From contig JBAMJV010010656.1 of assembly GCA_037951105.1 (NCBI GenBank), positions 21,078-85,077 on the forward strand: 64,000 nt of DNA. Reading direction: 5' to 3'. The notes beneath the pieces are model-generated. The model was not told the origin of the DNA. It made no database searches and was given only the letters and a program-made list of their open reading frames with translations. Below, one piece after another: positions 34,191 through 47,700 of the stretch (position 1 is its first letter; the number at the start of each line of letters is the position of its first letter). Source of the DNA: Echinarachnius parma (lineage: Eukaryota > Echinodermata > Echinoidea > Clypeasteroida > Echinarachniidae). A program made the position numbers and the translations under genes.

Positions 34191-34525
34191 GGTTTTTCCA
34201 AAAGTGATATTTGAGACTTCAACGATATACCTAGTTTTAAGTTTCTTTTGAATGATGTGTGATAGTTTCATAAAAACGGAACACTGTTTACGAAGTGAAA
34301 AAAGTAAACATTTATATTAGATTTGATAAACTACTGCCCATTGATTTGACTACACTTGAAAAGCATTCTGCATGGAATGCTTTTCAATTCAATCATAAAT
34401 ATCTCTATAACGAGGAAGACAATTGAAAAATCAAAACACGTTTCATTCTTCTGAGCAACAAGGTACACAAGAAATGTGGAAGCTCCAAGTAATATTGGTT
34501 GAAATCGACAAAGTTAATCAATCAC
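34190..34525 (-). repeat. Dispersed repeat related to 150-300 and 59815-60160
   Basis: 'atatttgagacttcaa', 'gaatgatgtgtgatagtttca' and 'ggaacactgttta' recur in reverse complement at 150-250. 'gaaagctccaagt...ttg.ttgaaa..gacaaag' near the right end also occurs at about 60108-60145. Termini are not clear. Confidence 0.5.
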
Positions 34526-34899
34526 TTTAACCCATTCATGACTAGTCCCAAACACCAAATACTGGAAACTCTGGAGAACGCATGTCCTATCAAAATTAAA
34601 TCGTCTATAAACCTGTGTTGAACTATGAAGATACATATCACCATATAATGATTTAGATATACAGTATTCACATTTGTGTTGCTCTGAGAGTGTCTTGTCT
34701 ATATTCACATGGAATTTTGGATCAAAGATGTGAGAGATGTGAGCGATAATTTTGACTTGTTGAGATATGAAGAGTTATTGTGTGACCAAACATACTTCCA
34801 ATAATATGTGTAAATATTATATCCTAGAGTTGATGCCAGCTAGATTACTAGTATACTAGTATACTAAATTTATTTTTGCTGAAAAGAGTGATCAATGAG

Positions 34900-35345
34900 A
34901 GATGATACTGTACAAGTATTACTGTTTTATATTATTTATTGTGTTTTTACTCTATATATTCAAAGTATGAGCCATGTACTATTTTGTCACATGTTGTTAT
35001 GTTCTATAATTTGTTTTAGTTTGGCCGATGTTTCAAGCAGTCACTGCGTCAGCAACTCTTCTGTTGTGCAATTTCATAACATGAATCATGTACTAATTTA
35101 TTCTGATTTGTCCTGTTTTTTTTAATTGCTTATGCGTGAAGCAGATGCTGAAACATCAACTCCAATAATTTGCAGTTTTATATCATGAACTGTATAATTC
35201 TATGTGTTAATTTTGTCTATTTGTCATAGTTTTGTTTGCCTATATACGTTTATGTGAAGCAGGGGCTGCAGCAGCAACTGCAATGATTTGCAGCTTTATA
35301 TCATGAACTATATAATTGTATATATGTGTTAATTTATTCTTCTTT
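34900..35345 (+). repeat. About 120-130-bp tandem repeats
   Basis: Three to four units with 'gaagcag.ggctg.a.cagcaactgcaat.atttgca.ttttatatcatgaactgtataat' and 'tgtgttaattt.ttct'. Units drift in sequence from left to right. Confidence 0.65.
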
Positions 35346-35664
35346 TTATTTCTTTTCTCCGTTTTACTCTACCTTTCCAAACCTTTTCTTAAACGTAGAC
35401 ATTAAAATCAGGTCAATTCAGGGCACATGCTATGCAGGTGACAAGCTGTTATCATATTGAGCACAATTTTCCATATTTTTTTTACACGGAACCTCATCCT
35501 AAATATATTTGTGTGCTTCATGTTCATAATGCTTTTTTTTACACTGTATGTCTTTTGTTTTCCCTGTTTCTTTATCGTAAATCACTTGCATTTTGCCTAC
35601 TAGGCAATTGGATATTCGGGCATGGTAACGGAATCTTACAATTCAGTGGCATCATGTCAATTTC

Positions 35665-35755
35665 CTCCCCCCTTTCCCCCCTAAATATGCAAGCCCCACC
35701 TGCACCCCCACTCTCCCCCCTCCCCCCACTCTCCCCCCTCCCACCCCCCTTTGGA
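35665..35755 (+). repeat. C-rich pyrimidine tract
   Basis: 'ctcccccctcccccactct' direct repeats. Low complexity. Confidence 0.8.
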
Positions 35756-36686
35756 TTAAAACAAAAATCCCCACGTTACTCTGCTGAACCTTGTTCTTAA
35801 CTTCTTTAAAACTGGACAAAAATAGAACACATGATTTTTTGTATTATCAACATTTAAAATTACCCCATGGATGTTGTTTAAAATGTGCGTCAGTGGACTT
35901 TGTTGAATCAGAATAATTTTCAAAATTTCTTAAAGAAGCAATACATTTTCTTTTTTGGGGGTATGAATAATCATTAGAAAATGTCACAATTATGTCAGAA
36001 GACTAGTGCATGCCGTTTCTTTAGCTCTTCAACCCCGTTTTCATTTCAAAATGTGTTCACATAAATGATACAGAATTAAATTAGAACCATGAACACAGTA
36101 TAATGTATAAAATACAGTTTTCAAGAACAATCTGACAAATAGGGAAGCGTAATTTAAATCATTAAAACAATTTAAAATACAAATCTATGGATTTCTTCCT
36201 CCTCACCTGTATTGGATGTTTTTGTTTGATGTGGTTTGAAGTAAAATGACCGTTGTTCTGTCTTGTTCTAACATTCCTTCACCGTTGTTCTTGCTGTGAT
36301 CTTTCATAACTAATACAAATCATGTCATAATCATGTATGTATTTCTCTCGTCATTTGTAAGCACTAGCATTATGCTAGCAAATTGCCACCCTGCCACCAT
36401 TGTTGTTATGAAATATCTAAAAAAAACAGACCATGTACCAATGTAACCCATTGAGATCTAAAATATTCACACAAGCCAAATATGACTTGTCATCTTTGTT
36501 CTTGTATTAATTAATAAATTAATTAATGCATTCATCAATTCATTCATTCATTCACGTTTGCTAAATTTCCAACCCAAAGAAATACAATAAATTGATTGTA
36601 CAATATTAAGAAAATAGTAATACAAGTAAACATTAATGTTGTTTGTCTTTAAGTTCAATTTGCATTAAATAATGACTTTGAATATT
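35756..36686. other. Synapsin intron, nothing recognised
   Basis: AT-rich. 'cattcattcattc' simple repeat at 36535-36555. Confidence 0.55.
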
Positions 36687-37459
36687 TTAACCCTATTAAG
36701 GCCGGGGGGGGGCCATAATGGCCCCCCCCTCCGGAATTTTTTTTATTGCTCCAAAACGCTGCAAGATGACGCACCGCTGCTTGGTGACTTTTTTCTTTCG
36801 GGTCTTGCGCACGTTTTAAAACAAAAATTTTGAAAATCGGACCCTCCGTTACAAAGTCACGTGACCTTTTGTCTATGCATGTCAGCCCGAAAATCGCTAA
36901 ATTTCGTGATTTGTGTACAAAACATATGGAAATATCAATTTTCATAAAATGAGGTGTATTATTAGATATTTGGTGTTGTTTACATTTTATATGTTGGTTT
37001 TGGGGTTCAAAACAGTTAAATTATAGTTAGAAATAAAATAAACAACAAAAACAATAAAATACATAAGTTAAAAAACAAAGAAATACATAAGAAATTAATA
37101 AAACAATAGAAAACAAAAGGAAGAACCGGGCTCTTCCAATTTTTTTTGTTGTAGTATCATTCCAAATGCTCTAAAGAATATATGTAGTGAAAACCAGAGT
37201 TTAATTATGAAGAATATATGATTTATGGGTAAAAATATGAATTTCATGACTTATTTGCATAAATTACCATAAATATGCAAATTAATGAATTTTTCAAAAT
37301 TTTTAAAAATTACCATTGTATTCTATACACTTCACTTATCACGCGTGCAAATTTTTACGGCGATCGGCCGCTCTGCGGCCGAGATCTTAGGGGGGGGCCA
37401 TAATGGCCCCCCCCCCGGCCTGCTGAAGACCTCAAATAGCCCGGCCTTAATAGGGTTAA
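36687..37459. mobile_element. 773-bp element with TTAACCCTATTAAGGCCGG termini
   Basis: Left end 'ttaaccctattaaggccgg' followed by G/C runs around 'ccataatggcc'. Right end is the inverted 'ccggccttaatagggttaa', with the same 'ccataatggccccccc' beside it. The interior is AT-rich and non-coding. TTAA forms both outer ends. Confidence 0.85.
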
Positions 37460-38300
37460 CATTCAGAAAAGGAATTCAAATTTTCTTGAGTAACAAGATC
37501 ATACTTCTTTATTATTTGGTATTGATATATTGCCTGAAGGAACCGTTCTTTCATCTACAAATTTTTTCAATACAGTAAAATTGATAGTACTTTTGTCTTG
37601 AATTATGAAACATGTTCACCAATTCAACTAGTGATTGTTGAAATGTTTAAATAGAGTTATAGTGAAATGTGAAATCTAGGTATTTGTGTATTTCATTGTT
37701 TAGGTGCATTTTCTAGTCTCCCTGAATTTCATCAAAATTTTCAACTCCAATATTCTTATCTGAAATGCTATCATTATGTCATTTTCATACATTCTAATCT
37801 TTCATGCATATTTGTACAGTACTTGTGCTCAAGATGTTAACATTTTAGTTTATATGTAGGTGTTAATCGGTTTTTAATGGGATATTGTGCATTTGACATA
37901 ACATGCCATTCATTTGTCATAGGAATTAGTAATTATCCTACCTAACCCCAAACATGATTGTAATTTAGACAGAGTAGTGCACCATGTTTCCACCCCTCAT
38001 TTCTAGATGTGCATGCAATTCCATCCTTTCCTTAGTTTTATGTGTACTTCTCGAGAAACTTAAATTTTTATCAAAAGTGTCATTCAAAAGTAAATGAGTT
38101 ATTCATTACTATCAAAGATAATTGTATACCTAAAAGCAATAGAAACTTTTATGACAATAATTTGAACCAGATCAATTGCAAACAGCAAAATACAATTAAA
38201 ATCTGAACTTTTGTACCACTAATACAACTTAAATATGATTTTAAAGAAATGATATAGTTCTTTATAAGAGTATTGGTAAATTGCATTTTGTACAGGTCAT
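37460..38300. other. Synapsin intron, nothing recognised
   Basis: AT-rich sequence without visible repeats or exons. Confidence 0.55.
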
Positions 38301-38311
38301 GAACTATATTG

Positions 38312-38520
38312 TCGTTTAAAGAGAAAGGTGGTCAACTGCAAGTTTCTTTGACCTATGACCTTAAATCACATTGAAATTGCTGTTTAAAGAAAAAGGTGGT
38401 CAACTGCAAGTCTCTTTGACCAATTGAAAATGTATATTTATGTCAATTTTTTTACAAAATTGTCCTTTGTTTTTGTTTTTTTTAAAGAAAAAGATAGTCA
38501 ACTGCAATTCCTTTGATAAT
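38312..38520 (+). repeat. Three direct repeats just upstream of the synapsin exon
   Basis: 'gtttaaagaaaaaggtggtcaactgcaagt.tctttgacc' occurs at about 38316, 38382 and 38480 (last one shorter). It lies within 80-280 bp of the 38597 acceptor. Confidence 0.7.
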
Positions 38521-38596
38521 GATCTTTCAAAAGAATAACAAGTCTAATATGTTTGCGGTCAGTTTTATTTTATACTATTTTCTTTTTCTTCTACAG

Positions 38597-38659
38597 CTGA
38601 CTTCTCCGCGCTTCCCGGTTGTGATCAAGATCGGACATGCACATGCAGGAATGGGAAAG
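38597..38659 (+). CDS. SYN: Synapsin exon: ATP-grasp loop (GHAHAGMGK)
   Basis: This 63-nt, 21-codon exon reads [19 protein letters not shown] followed by GK. It is preceded by a pyrimidine tract and 'ctacag' and followed by 'gtatcg', so both splice sites are good and both junctions are phase 0. GHAHxGMGK is the near-invariant flexible loop over the ATP site of synapsin domain C. A 63-nt exon at this place matches the vertebrate synapsin gene structure, in which the TIMP-containing intron lies just upstream, as it does here. A TCAA microsatellite starts a few bases into the next intron. Confidence 0.93.
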
Positions 38660-38666
38660 GTATCGG

Positions 38667-38700
<34 letters not shown>

Positions 38701-41700
38701 TGTTATTTCTTATTATTTTCTTGACCAATTGTTAAATGTTACGGTACAAAGATGGACCTATTTTAATGTTTTATATTGATTTTTTTTTGGAGGGTAAACT
38801 ATTTGAAAAGTAGGGCTAGTTCAAAAGGCAACTGACTGAATTATGCATCATTTTTGTTTTGTTTTACCATGATAATGTCCCTGGTAAAAATGCTTTTCAG
38901 GCTTTTTGTTTTTCATAAAATGTGATTGTCTCTTTGACATACACACATGAAAATGATCTTCACCAAGACGTGATTTGATTTTATTCTGGATTAATGCCAT
39001 TTTACTGTTCAAGCCTACGATGGAATTTTGTATGACACACATTTTCCATACACAAAAGTAGTAACAGGTCAGTTCCAAATGGGTCAATAATGCATTCAAA
39101 ATATACTTGATAATTACAGATTTATGACTATCAGTTTTCTAAAAGTACTTATTTTCAAGGACTTTGTGCAATGCTAAAAGGGCTAGTTCAAATCATGAAG
39201 TGAAATAGAGAAAGTATGGTAAAAATTAGAGGATGCTCCCATATTTATTAGAGAGTTCCTGTTTGTGACTTCACATTTTTCCCTTCAAATTTCCAATTTA
39301 TTTACTGAGAACAAGAAAATACATCCTGATTGTACAAAATGGGATAAGGGTCACTTATAATGAGGAGGAACAACGGTGAAAAGGTTATTTGTATCTAGTG
39401 AGTCACATTATTTTCTTCCCTCGAAACTTCAAAATTGGCAAAAAGAAAGTCAAAACACGCGAGTCAAGCATGCCTAATTCTCAAAATAGACAAATTAGCC
39501 CTTAGATCTGTGAATCACACAACCCCTGACCACAAGCGGTACATCGCATCACATTACGGGGAGCAATTGTTTGTGAAAAAAGACTCCGCTCTTTTGTGTT
39601 TCAATCAGTTGCCATGGTAGCGATGGGGCAAAACCGAATCCATGATAAATTCTGTTCACCCTCAATTTCCTGAGTCTGACGTCTGGTCGGATTGGATCTG
39701 ACAGGGTCTAGTAGCATCTTCACAGTCCCGCTTTTTGACAATAACAAGTTTATCTAATAAAGTTGTTTCTTGATCGTATCATAACACGCCCCCCCCCCCC
39801 CCCCTTACTTTTTAACCAATCAAGAACAATTTCCTAATGAAGACATTGGGGCACCATAACCAAACTTCAGGGCCCCGCTTTTGACAAAAACAAGTTTATC
39901 TATTAAATAAAGTTGTCTCTTGATCGTATCATAACAGCCCCCCCCCCCCCCCCCCCTTACTATTTAACCAATCAAGAAAAATTCCCTAATAAAGAGACAT
40001 TGGCACACCATAACCAATCTTCATGGCCCTGCTTTTGACAAAAACAAGTCTATCCAATAAAGTTCTCTCAAACATATCATTATACCCTTCTTTCTTTTCA
40101 CCCACTCAAGAACTATTCCCTAGACCAATGAAGACATTGGGCGCACCACCACCAAACTTTGTTTTTATTGTACAAGAAACACATGAATATGCATTTGATA
40201 TAATATTAGTAGTTCAGGACTGGCCATCAATTCTTTGAGTAGAGTCTTCAGAAAATATAAGTCATTTTATGTCAAAATCAAATGGTCTTGAAGCAATAAT
40301 TATCAACAAACATCATAATTAGATATCAAAGCACTAGAGATAGTTTAATATTATAACATACTTTTTGGTACTTTTTTTTAACTATTCAATTTGCAATTAT
40401 ATTAAAAATACTCACAAGCATAAGGTAACCTCAAAGAAATGAAGCATACTTTTAGTAAGTGTATTAGAATATTTTAAAAATCAAATACGATATGGACATT
40501 TCAGTAGATGCATCTTTAGTTTCCACAAGCGATTGCACGCTGATCCGACGGATGTTGTAGGAAAAACCCAATAGAAATGGAACAAGTTTTGGTTGTTGTT
40601 TCAATTGGTGCACATGTGACCTCATGTCAGCGAGAAGGATATTGTTGCTGATTGCCAATTAGTTTGCACCTTCACACAAAATTGAAATAGTAGCTGGAAG
40701 TTTCAGCAAAAGATCAAACTCATTGTCCTTCTAGTCTTTATTCTTGAAAGATTCTTTTCACACCCTGCATTGAAAATAATGTTAAATATCATCCGTTAAC
40801 AATGTTATTATGGTGATGTATTTATAATGATGTTAATTATGTAAGCCCTGTGAATGAAGAGGCATCAATCGGTTAGGCAATTCTGTACCGACAGAGTGCT
40901 TGGATTTTAATTAACCCTTCATGAGAAGTTTGGTAAAAGCGATAACAGATTGTCTCATCTGTCATGTCTGTATTGTTTTAAAAACAAATTATGTGGTTCT
41001 AAACTTTTGTTGGGGGTATAAATACTGATGAGTGAGTATATAGGTAGAAAAAAGTGCCCAAATTATAAAGTATCTTCATTTAAAAATATTGTAAACAAAA
41101 TAAGTCAATCAGTCAATTTAATTCATTTATTTTTGTTTAAACATAATATAACTTAATATTTTTGGAGAAAACATTGCAAATTATTAATTTTAAAAAGTTT
41201 GTGATAAAAGGATAAATTTAATGCTCAGATTCTGTTTGAATTGGTGATACAATGTCACATTAATGAAAAGCAAAGAATAGGTCTCTGGCACGCCTTAAAG
41301 AGGTCAATGGGATGAGCCAACTAGTAAGGTGCTCGGTAGCTCAGTTGGAAGATCACTGGTCTAGCAATTCAGAGGTCCTGGGCTGTCATTCATTACTTAG
41401 ATTAAGTAAGAAATTTAATTTAAGTAAGAATTAATCAAATCTCAATTTCTTACTTAAGCTAAATTTTGACTTAAGTATGGAATTGAATTCCCGCCCTGAG
41501 TCCTGTTAGAACTATTCTTTGTTTTGTTTTGTTTTTCATTAACCCCCTTGACCACGGGAACTGGGTGGGTTGTGTACAAAGTCTATGGGGATTTCATAAA
41601 CTCGTAGGGAACGGGTTAAAATATGTCATATTTTGTCCTTGTTTATGATGACTTCTTTATAATAATTTGTTGTCTCTTTCTTCTGTATCAGGTGAAAGTG

Positions 41701-44700
41701 AACAACCACCAGGATTTCCAGGACATAGCCAGCGTGATCGCCATCACCAACTGCTATGCCACGACGGAATCTTTCCTCGACTCCAAGTTTGACGTCCGGG
41801 TACAAAAAATTGGCAATAACTACAAGGCTTTCATGTAAGTTATAAGTTAAAAACTATAATGGAAATAAAAGAAGGAGACAAATATGGAAAAAGGGCCAGA
41901 TATAATTATTTGCATAGAATCATACAATTCATGACTAAGTCCTGATGCACAACAAATTTGCAAACAGCAAAACTTGCTTTAAACTGTTCAAATATTTGTA
42001 AAAAGCAGAGTGTCTGACAATGGTTTACAGATGTATATAATATTGTTATATTACATTTGTGGGACATAATAATTATGTGACCGGCTATAGCAAAACCCAG
42101 CACTTGTCGGTAATTCATGTTTTGAAGAAATGGGCATTTTTAAGTTCACACAATGTGTGTAAAAGACCTATGATTGTAAAATTGAAACAATCATATCTTC
42201 GCCAATTATTGACCAATTAGTAATAGAACAAAGCATCAAATGAAAGCTTGTAATGAGGCCTTTGTAATGGTATGAAAATCTACATCTTGATTTTTACTGA
42301 TAAGTGCCGTGTTTTGCTATAACCGGGCACATATGCTAGGGATGATTTTCTTTAGTTAAGGGCCAACTTTAACAAAACTACACAAACATGCACAAATTCA
42401 AGGTGAACAGCACTCGCATTAAAAGCTGAAAGAAATGTTCTTTTACACGCAATTGACAAAAATATCTCTTTTACCTCAGGAAACTTCTTTCCTTCTTTTT
42501 AATACGAGAAGCAAAATAAAATTACTTTTTTTTGTATTGATTACAAATATCACAAAAGGCATGTCATGTCCTACAACAATGCAAACCTTGTTTTTTAAGA
42601 TGACAAAGTAGTAATTGCCAAAAAAGTAAGCCTTTTCGAGAAATGTGTCATTATCTACACTTGCTCTGGTTGTTTTTAGAAATGCTAAAAAAAAGGAGAC
42701 ATACTGGACTTTCTCAGTTAATTAAAAACTTCCCTGTCTCAAGGAATTGAAGAACAGTTCCATTCTGTGCCTCAGAAAAAATTTATTTTTGTTTTCTTTA
42801 CAAAGAATTTCCTAGCAGTCATTGCCGCATCTCATGTCATTGTCATGTTAAAAACTGCATAGTTCCCCTTCTCAGAAAAACATTTCATAGAAAGGTCATA
42901 CTGTTTAAGTGATATTAACCCATTTCAGAATGTTTTAATTCATTTTAACATGTATTCTCTAAAGATCCCAGCTTGAGTTTGGTATGGCACAATGCACCCG
43001 AAAATTTCTTTGGGAGAGTATAAAAAAGACAAAAAAGAATCAATATACACAAATGACTTTGGTATCCAGGATTCCAATACATTTTTGATATCATTTGAAT
43101 AATATAAATATAAGTTGTGAGAGGGAAAACAGGAAACACGAGAAACATAAAACTAAACTTCTGCATCACAAAAGACGTTTGTTCGCAGTAAACAGATAAA
43201 TAAGATGAAAAAGAAGAAGAAGAGGAGGAAGAGGAAGGAGGAGGAGAAGAAGAAGAAGACAAAAACAAGGAAGACATTTCTCTAAACAGAATTGGCTACC
43301 TGTCATGGAATAAACTCAGACCAACCGCAGATAGAAAATTCTGGCCAAGAAATGTTGGCGAGCTTCTCCCATTGATGTGGTTTTGTAGTAAACAGCAGGA
43401 ACTTGTTCAGGGCCCTGGCGATGAGTGCAAACATACCCTGTTCACATCAGCAGTCAGAATGTGTCTGCAACAGTTTTAAGCCAGTCGTAGTGTAGATGTG
43501 AAAAGACTAATAAACTTTGATCAAAATCAAGAAAGAGTTGTTTAATGTTAGACCTACTTTCTACAAGGTGATCCAGAAAGTGTCCTCTATTTGTTAAGCC
43601 AGTCTTAGTGCAGATTTGAAAAGACTTTAATAGACTTTGATCAAAATCAAGAAAGAGTTGTTTAAAGTTAGACCTAATTTCTACAAGGTTATCGAGAAAG
43701 TGTCCACTACTTTCAAAATGTGACTGCAATGGTTTTAAGCCAGTCTTTGTGTAGATGTGAAACGACTTAGACTTTGCTAAATATATTACTCATTGCGGAT
43801 ATAGTATCGGAAATAATATCGCTAATGATATTCGTTTGTCTCGCAATGTATGGTCAACAAGGAATCTAAAAGATCACGACGTTTCTTTGTGATAGAATCT
43901 ACTGTAAGCAAGCGTGTTTTATACCCGGCGGTAGGATCCAACGCGACTTAGACTTTGATCAAAATCCAGAAAGCGTTCTTTTAAAGTTAGACCTACTTTC
44001 TACAAGGTTATCGAGAAGGTGTCCTCTACTTTCAAAATGTGTCTGCAATGGTTTTAAGCCAGTCTTTGTGTAGATGTGAAACGACTTAGACTTTGATCAA
44101 AATCAAGAAAGAGTTGTTTAAAGTTAGACCTACTTTCTACAAGGTGATCGAGAAAGTGTCTTCTACTTTTGATTTGAAAAACCATCAGTCACCAAAAGTT
44201 GTCTTTAGCCAACCTCCCTTTCTTTAAGTTTTTTTTTTTTTTTGTTCCCTCCACAGGGCATTTATTGGTATGAACAATCTTTTTTCGCATACTTAACATA
44301 GTGTGACGTTACAAACATATCATATTAACAAAAAGAAGATAACAATAAATGAACCATCGTACAATGACTATGTGTAAATTAACTTATTAAACAAGTAAAC
44401 AATTTTTAAAAATTAAAAAATAAGTTGATGCAATAGCTTCTGTATGTTTTATATAAAAAGAAATTGATTCTCTTCAAATTGTCTGTGTTTCATTGTGGGC
44501 AATTGTGTATATTGTATTTATCTAGAATGTAGTATTGTGTCTCAATGTTTTTTACCCAAATCAAGGTTGTTATTAATTGTTATGGCATAGAATAAATTAC
44601 AGTTGACACATTTATAGCTTTCAGAAGATGAGTTGACATCTTTTGATAAGACCCTGTTTTTTTTCCATACTCATGAGTCATTGAATGCAAATAAAAATCA

Positions 44701-47700
44701 GCTGGATTTTCATTAGAGCCCCAAATTTCAGCATCTTTCCACCCTCCATCAAATCTCTGGGGTATTGACAAAAACAGTAACCAACAAAAAGAAAAGAACT
44801 TCATAGTGCTCATCCCATAGTTTTCAGAAACAATACAAACTAATGAATGGAAAATAAAGAAAAAGTCAGTGCTCAAAATAATTTGACAAAAAACAATCAA
44901 GAGAAAAGGATTATGAATTGAGAAAAAAGAAAAACTACAGAGGGTATGTTGGGGTGGAAAGATATATGATCAACAATTATAGAGTGAATGGTGCATGCAA
45001 AATATGTACTAGAGATTTGTTATTTGTTAGCCAGAAACGGGCACAAAAGGTCAAAATATACTGCATCCATGTTTTATAGTTAAGCCTTTGACAAAGACTA
45101 ACCATTTACTGGACTGATGACAGCAGCATCTAGGCAGATCTTTTTCCGAGGGTCTTCAATTGTGAGTCTTATTTACTTTGCATGATAAAACAGCATAGAA
45201 AGAAGTGATCTCTCTTCTGAGATAATGAGTGCAGGTATTTGTTATTAGAAATCATTATTGAATTAACACGTTAAGGTCACTATATAAACATGAAACATTA
45301 AACAAAATCAAGTAAAGGTAGAATGATTCGCACATTTGAGTGTCTGTAGATCACCATTATATTGTGGAATTAGTTTTGATTTCTTTGGTGTGAGTCAACA
45401 TAATTCTGAAGTGATCGTTTATTTTTTCTTTTAATAATTGAATGAAGCAATCATATTTTTCTAAAAAGATGTAATTAACCAAATGGAGACAACTTAGTTT
45501 AGTTTGACTCATGCATACAGGCCTTGTCCAGAAAATACTCAGGCAAAGAGAATGTGCATTTCACCAGGGAAAGACTACCTTCCTGATTATGCAAAATAAA
45601 ACATTGTTCAATGGGTTAAAACACGTTTGTTCAAACATCATCCTGAACATATAGGCCCAAATTTTCATCAGTGGCTTAACTTTAGTCCGGCCTAAAAAGA
45701 CAAAGACCGGTAACTAGTTAAACCATTTTACACCTGCAGACCCATTGATTGTTGCCATTTGCCACCAGAGATGTTCTTATTGTTTCCTTTTCATTATCCA
45801 GTCAATCCCTCTAGTTCTGCTTAGAAATAAGGACAATGGGCTGTTTGCCATTTCAGTAATAGTATAACCGGTCAAAAGTAATACAATGTCCTGGATGATC
45901 CAGGATGCAATTTGGCTGATGACCGACTATGCTATGACTTTAAATTTCAAGTGGCCCATTGTCCTGATGCCTATAAGCAGAACTCAAGGGATTGACTGGA
46001 TGATAAAAGGAAACAATAAGAATATCTCTGGTGGTGAATAGCAACAATCAATGGGTACACTGGTGCAAAGTGGTTTAACTGGTTACTGGTAGTCTATGTC
46101 TTTTAGGCCGGACTAAAGTTGAGCCACTGATGAGAAATCGGGTCAGTTATTTTAAACCTGTTGTCAACTAGATTTAGTTGTAATCACCGTACAGTTTATG
46201 CAGGGCCCACCAGGTTCCCATAGGCAATGGGTTTCAATGCAAAATTTCTTTCTATTAAAGGTCTAATATTTCTATTTTCAACAACTTTCTGAATACTGAG
46301 AAAATGTAAGGTATGTGAGATTTACATGATAGCAGCTTCAGATGAATGAGTCATCGAATCTTACAATCTCTTTAGTTTATGAGGAATACAAAAAAAAACA
46401 TTTATCCCATCTCGTGATTTGATAAATCTATGAGAAAAGCCAGGTTCTTAGCCATCAGGATGCCTATCATGTGATTGTTAGTAGGAGCGTAAATCCCTTG
46501 ATCATGTAGTGATGATAGAATATGGCATGGTTTGTGGGGAGCGTGGCGTGGTGTGTGGGGGGGGGGACAAAAAGTGTGACAAAGACATTGAAAAAACATA
46601 TTATAGCTTATATCTTTTAAAAGAAATAATGAAATACATTATAAGGTGTGCCACCCAATAATGTATGTGCTTCCATTCCACTATCAGATCTGACCATGCT
46701 ACAATGCTGAATAGGGTACTAAGGGCATCCTTTTCTTTCATTTTTTATTTTAAATCTTAATTTTACTCCATTTGTGTTTTTAAAAGGTTTGGTTTTTCTG
46801 GTAAATCATTGCAAACAAAAAGTCATGTTACTTGAAATGTCAATAGTAAAATAGTAAACTTGTATATCAATTTGTGAAAAAGGCCAGGTTTCCTATCTCG
46901 CCTTTGAGTGTCTTATGATACTGACTCATGTAAATCCCCTGATCACTCACATGCAAGGTTTATATCAGGTGAGCAAGCTTACCAGGTTTGCATCAAAATC
47001 ACGTTGCCTGGATGTTTATCTTCCAGGTAGAAATAACTTTTCCAGAGCTGCTTTTCATCTTCAATTTATGAGAAAAGACAGTTTCCGTAGCTGGGATGAG
47101 CGTCATGTGACTGTTAGTTGCTAGCGTAAACCCCTGATTCACTAGGGTCCATGCTTTAATAAATCAGGTGATCATTGTTACCATGTCACCTTGATTCAAT
47201 AATTGAGCTACAATTACCTGGAGTTGAAGACCCCATTCACATCATAGAGCCATTTTGGATGTCTTGCGCAAAGTTGTGTGGTTTAAAAACCTTTAAAGGG
47301 TACCATCACCCCAAAATAATATTCTTATAAATGAAAGGTAACATCTTTAGTAGATCATTCCATCAACAAGTTCACAAAAATATGTTTCCAGAAAAAAAAA
47401 TATATAATTGGAAAACGCATCACCATTCTAAGGCATGCGTTCATGGGTCTGCATTTACGAAGACTACTTGTCCAGAGTGAATGAATTGTCTCCAAACGTA
47501 CGCGTGAATAGCATTGGCGCACTCGCAAATGTTTGGCCCGTACGGAACCAGGAAATAATAGTGGTGGTAATTAATTGCTTTGTTTATGAATTACACAACC
47601 CTTTGCAAAATGTTGGGTATCTATTTGATATCACAAAACGATGCCAAATCATATAATTATGTGTTGCTCTTTGCCTGGTGGTCCCCTTTATTTGGTAGTC

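Noticed and set aside
38513-38779. 88-codon frame containing the GHAHAGMGK exon
   Set aside because: Only 38597-38659 is exon; the remainder is intron, including a TCAA repeat (SINQSINQ).
43459-44170. CRISPR-like regular repeats
   Set aside because: The units are about 125-bp minisatellite repeats without unique spacers, in an animal intron.
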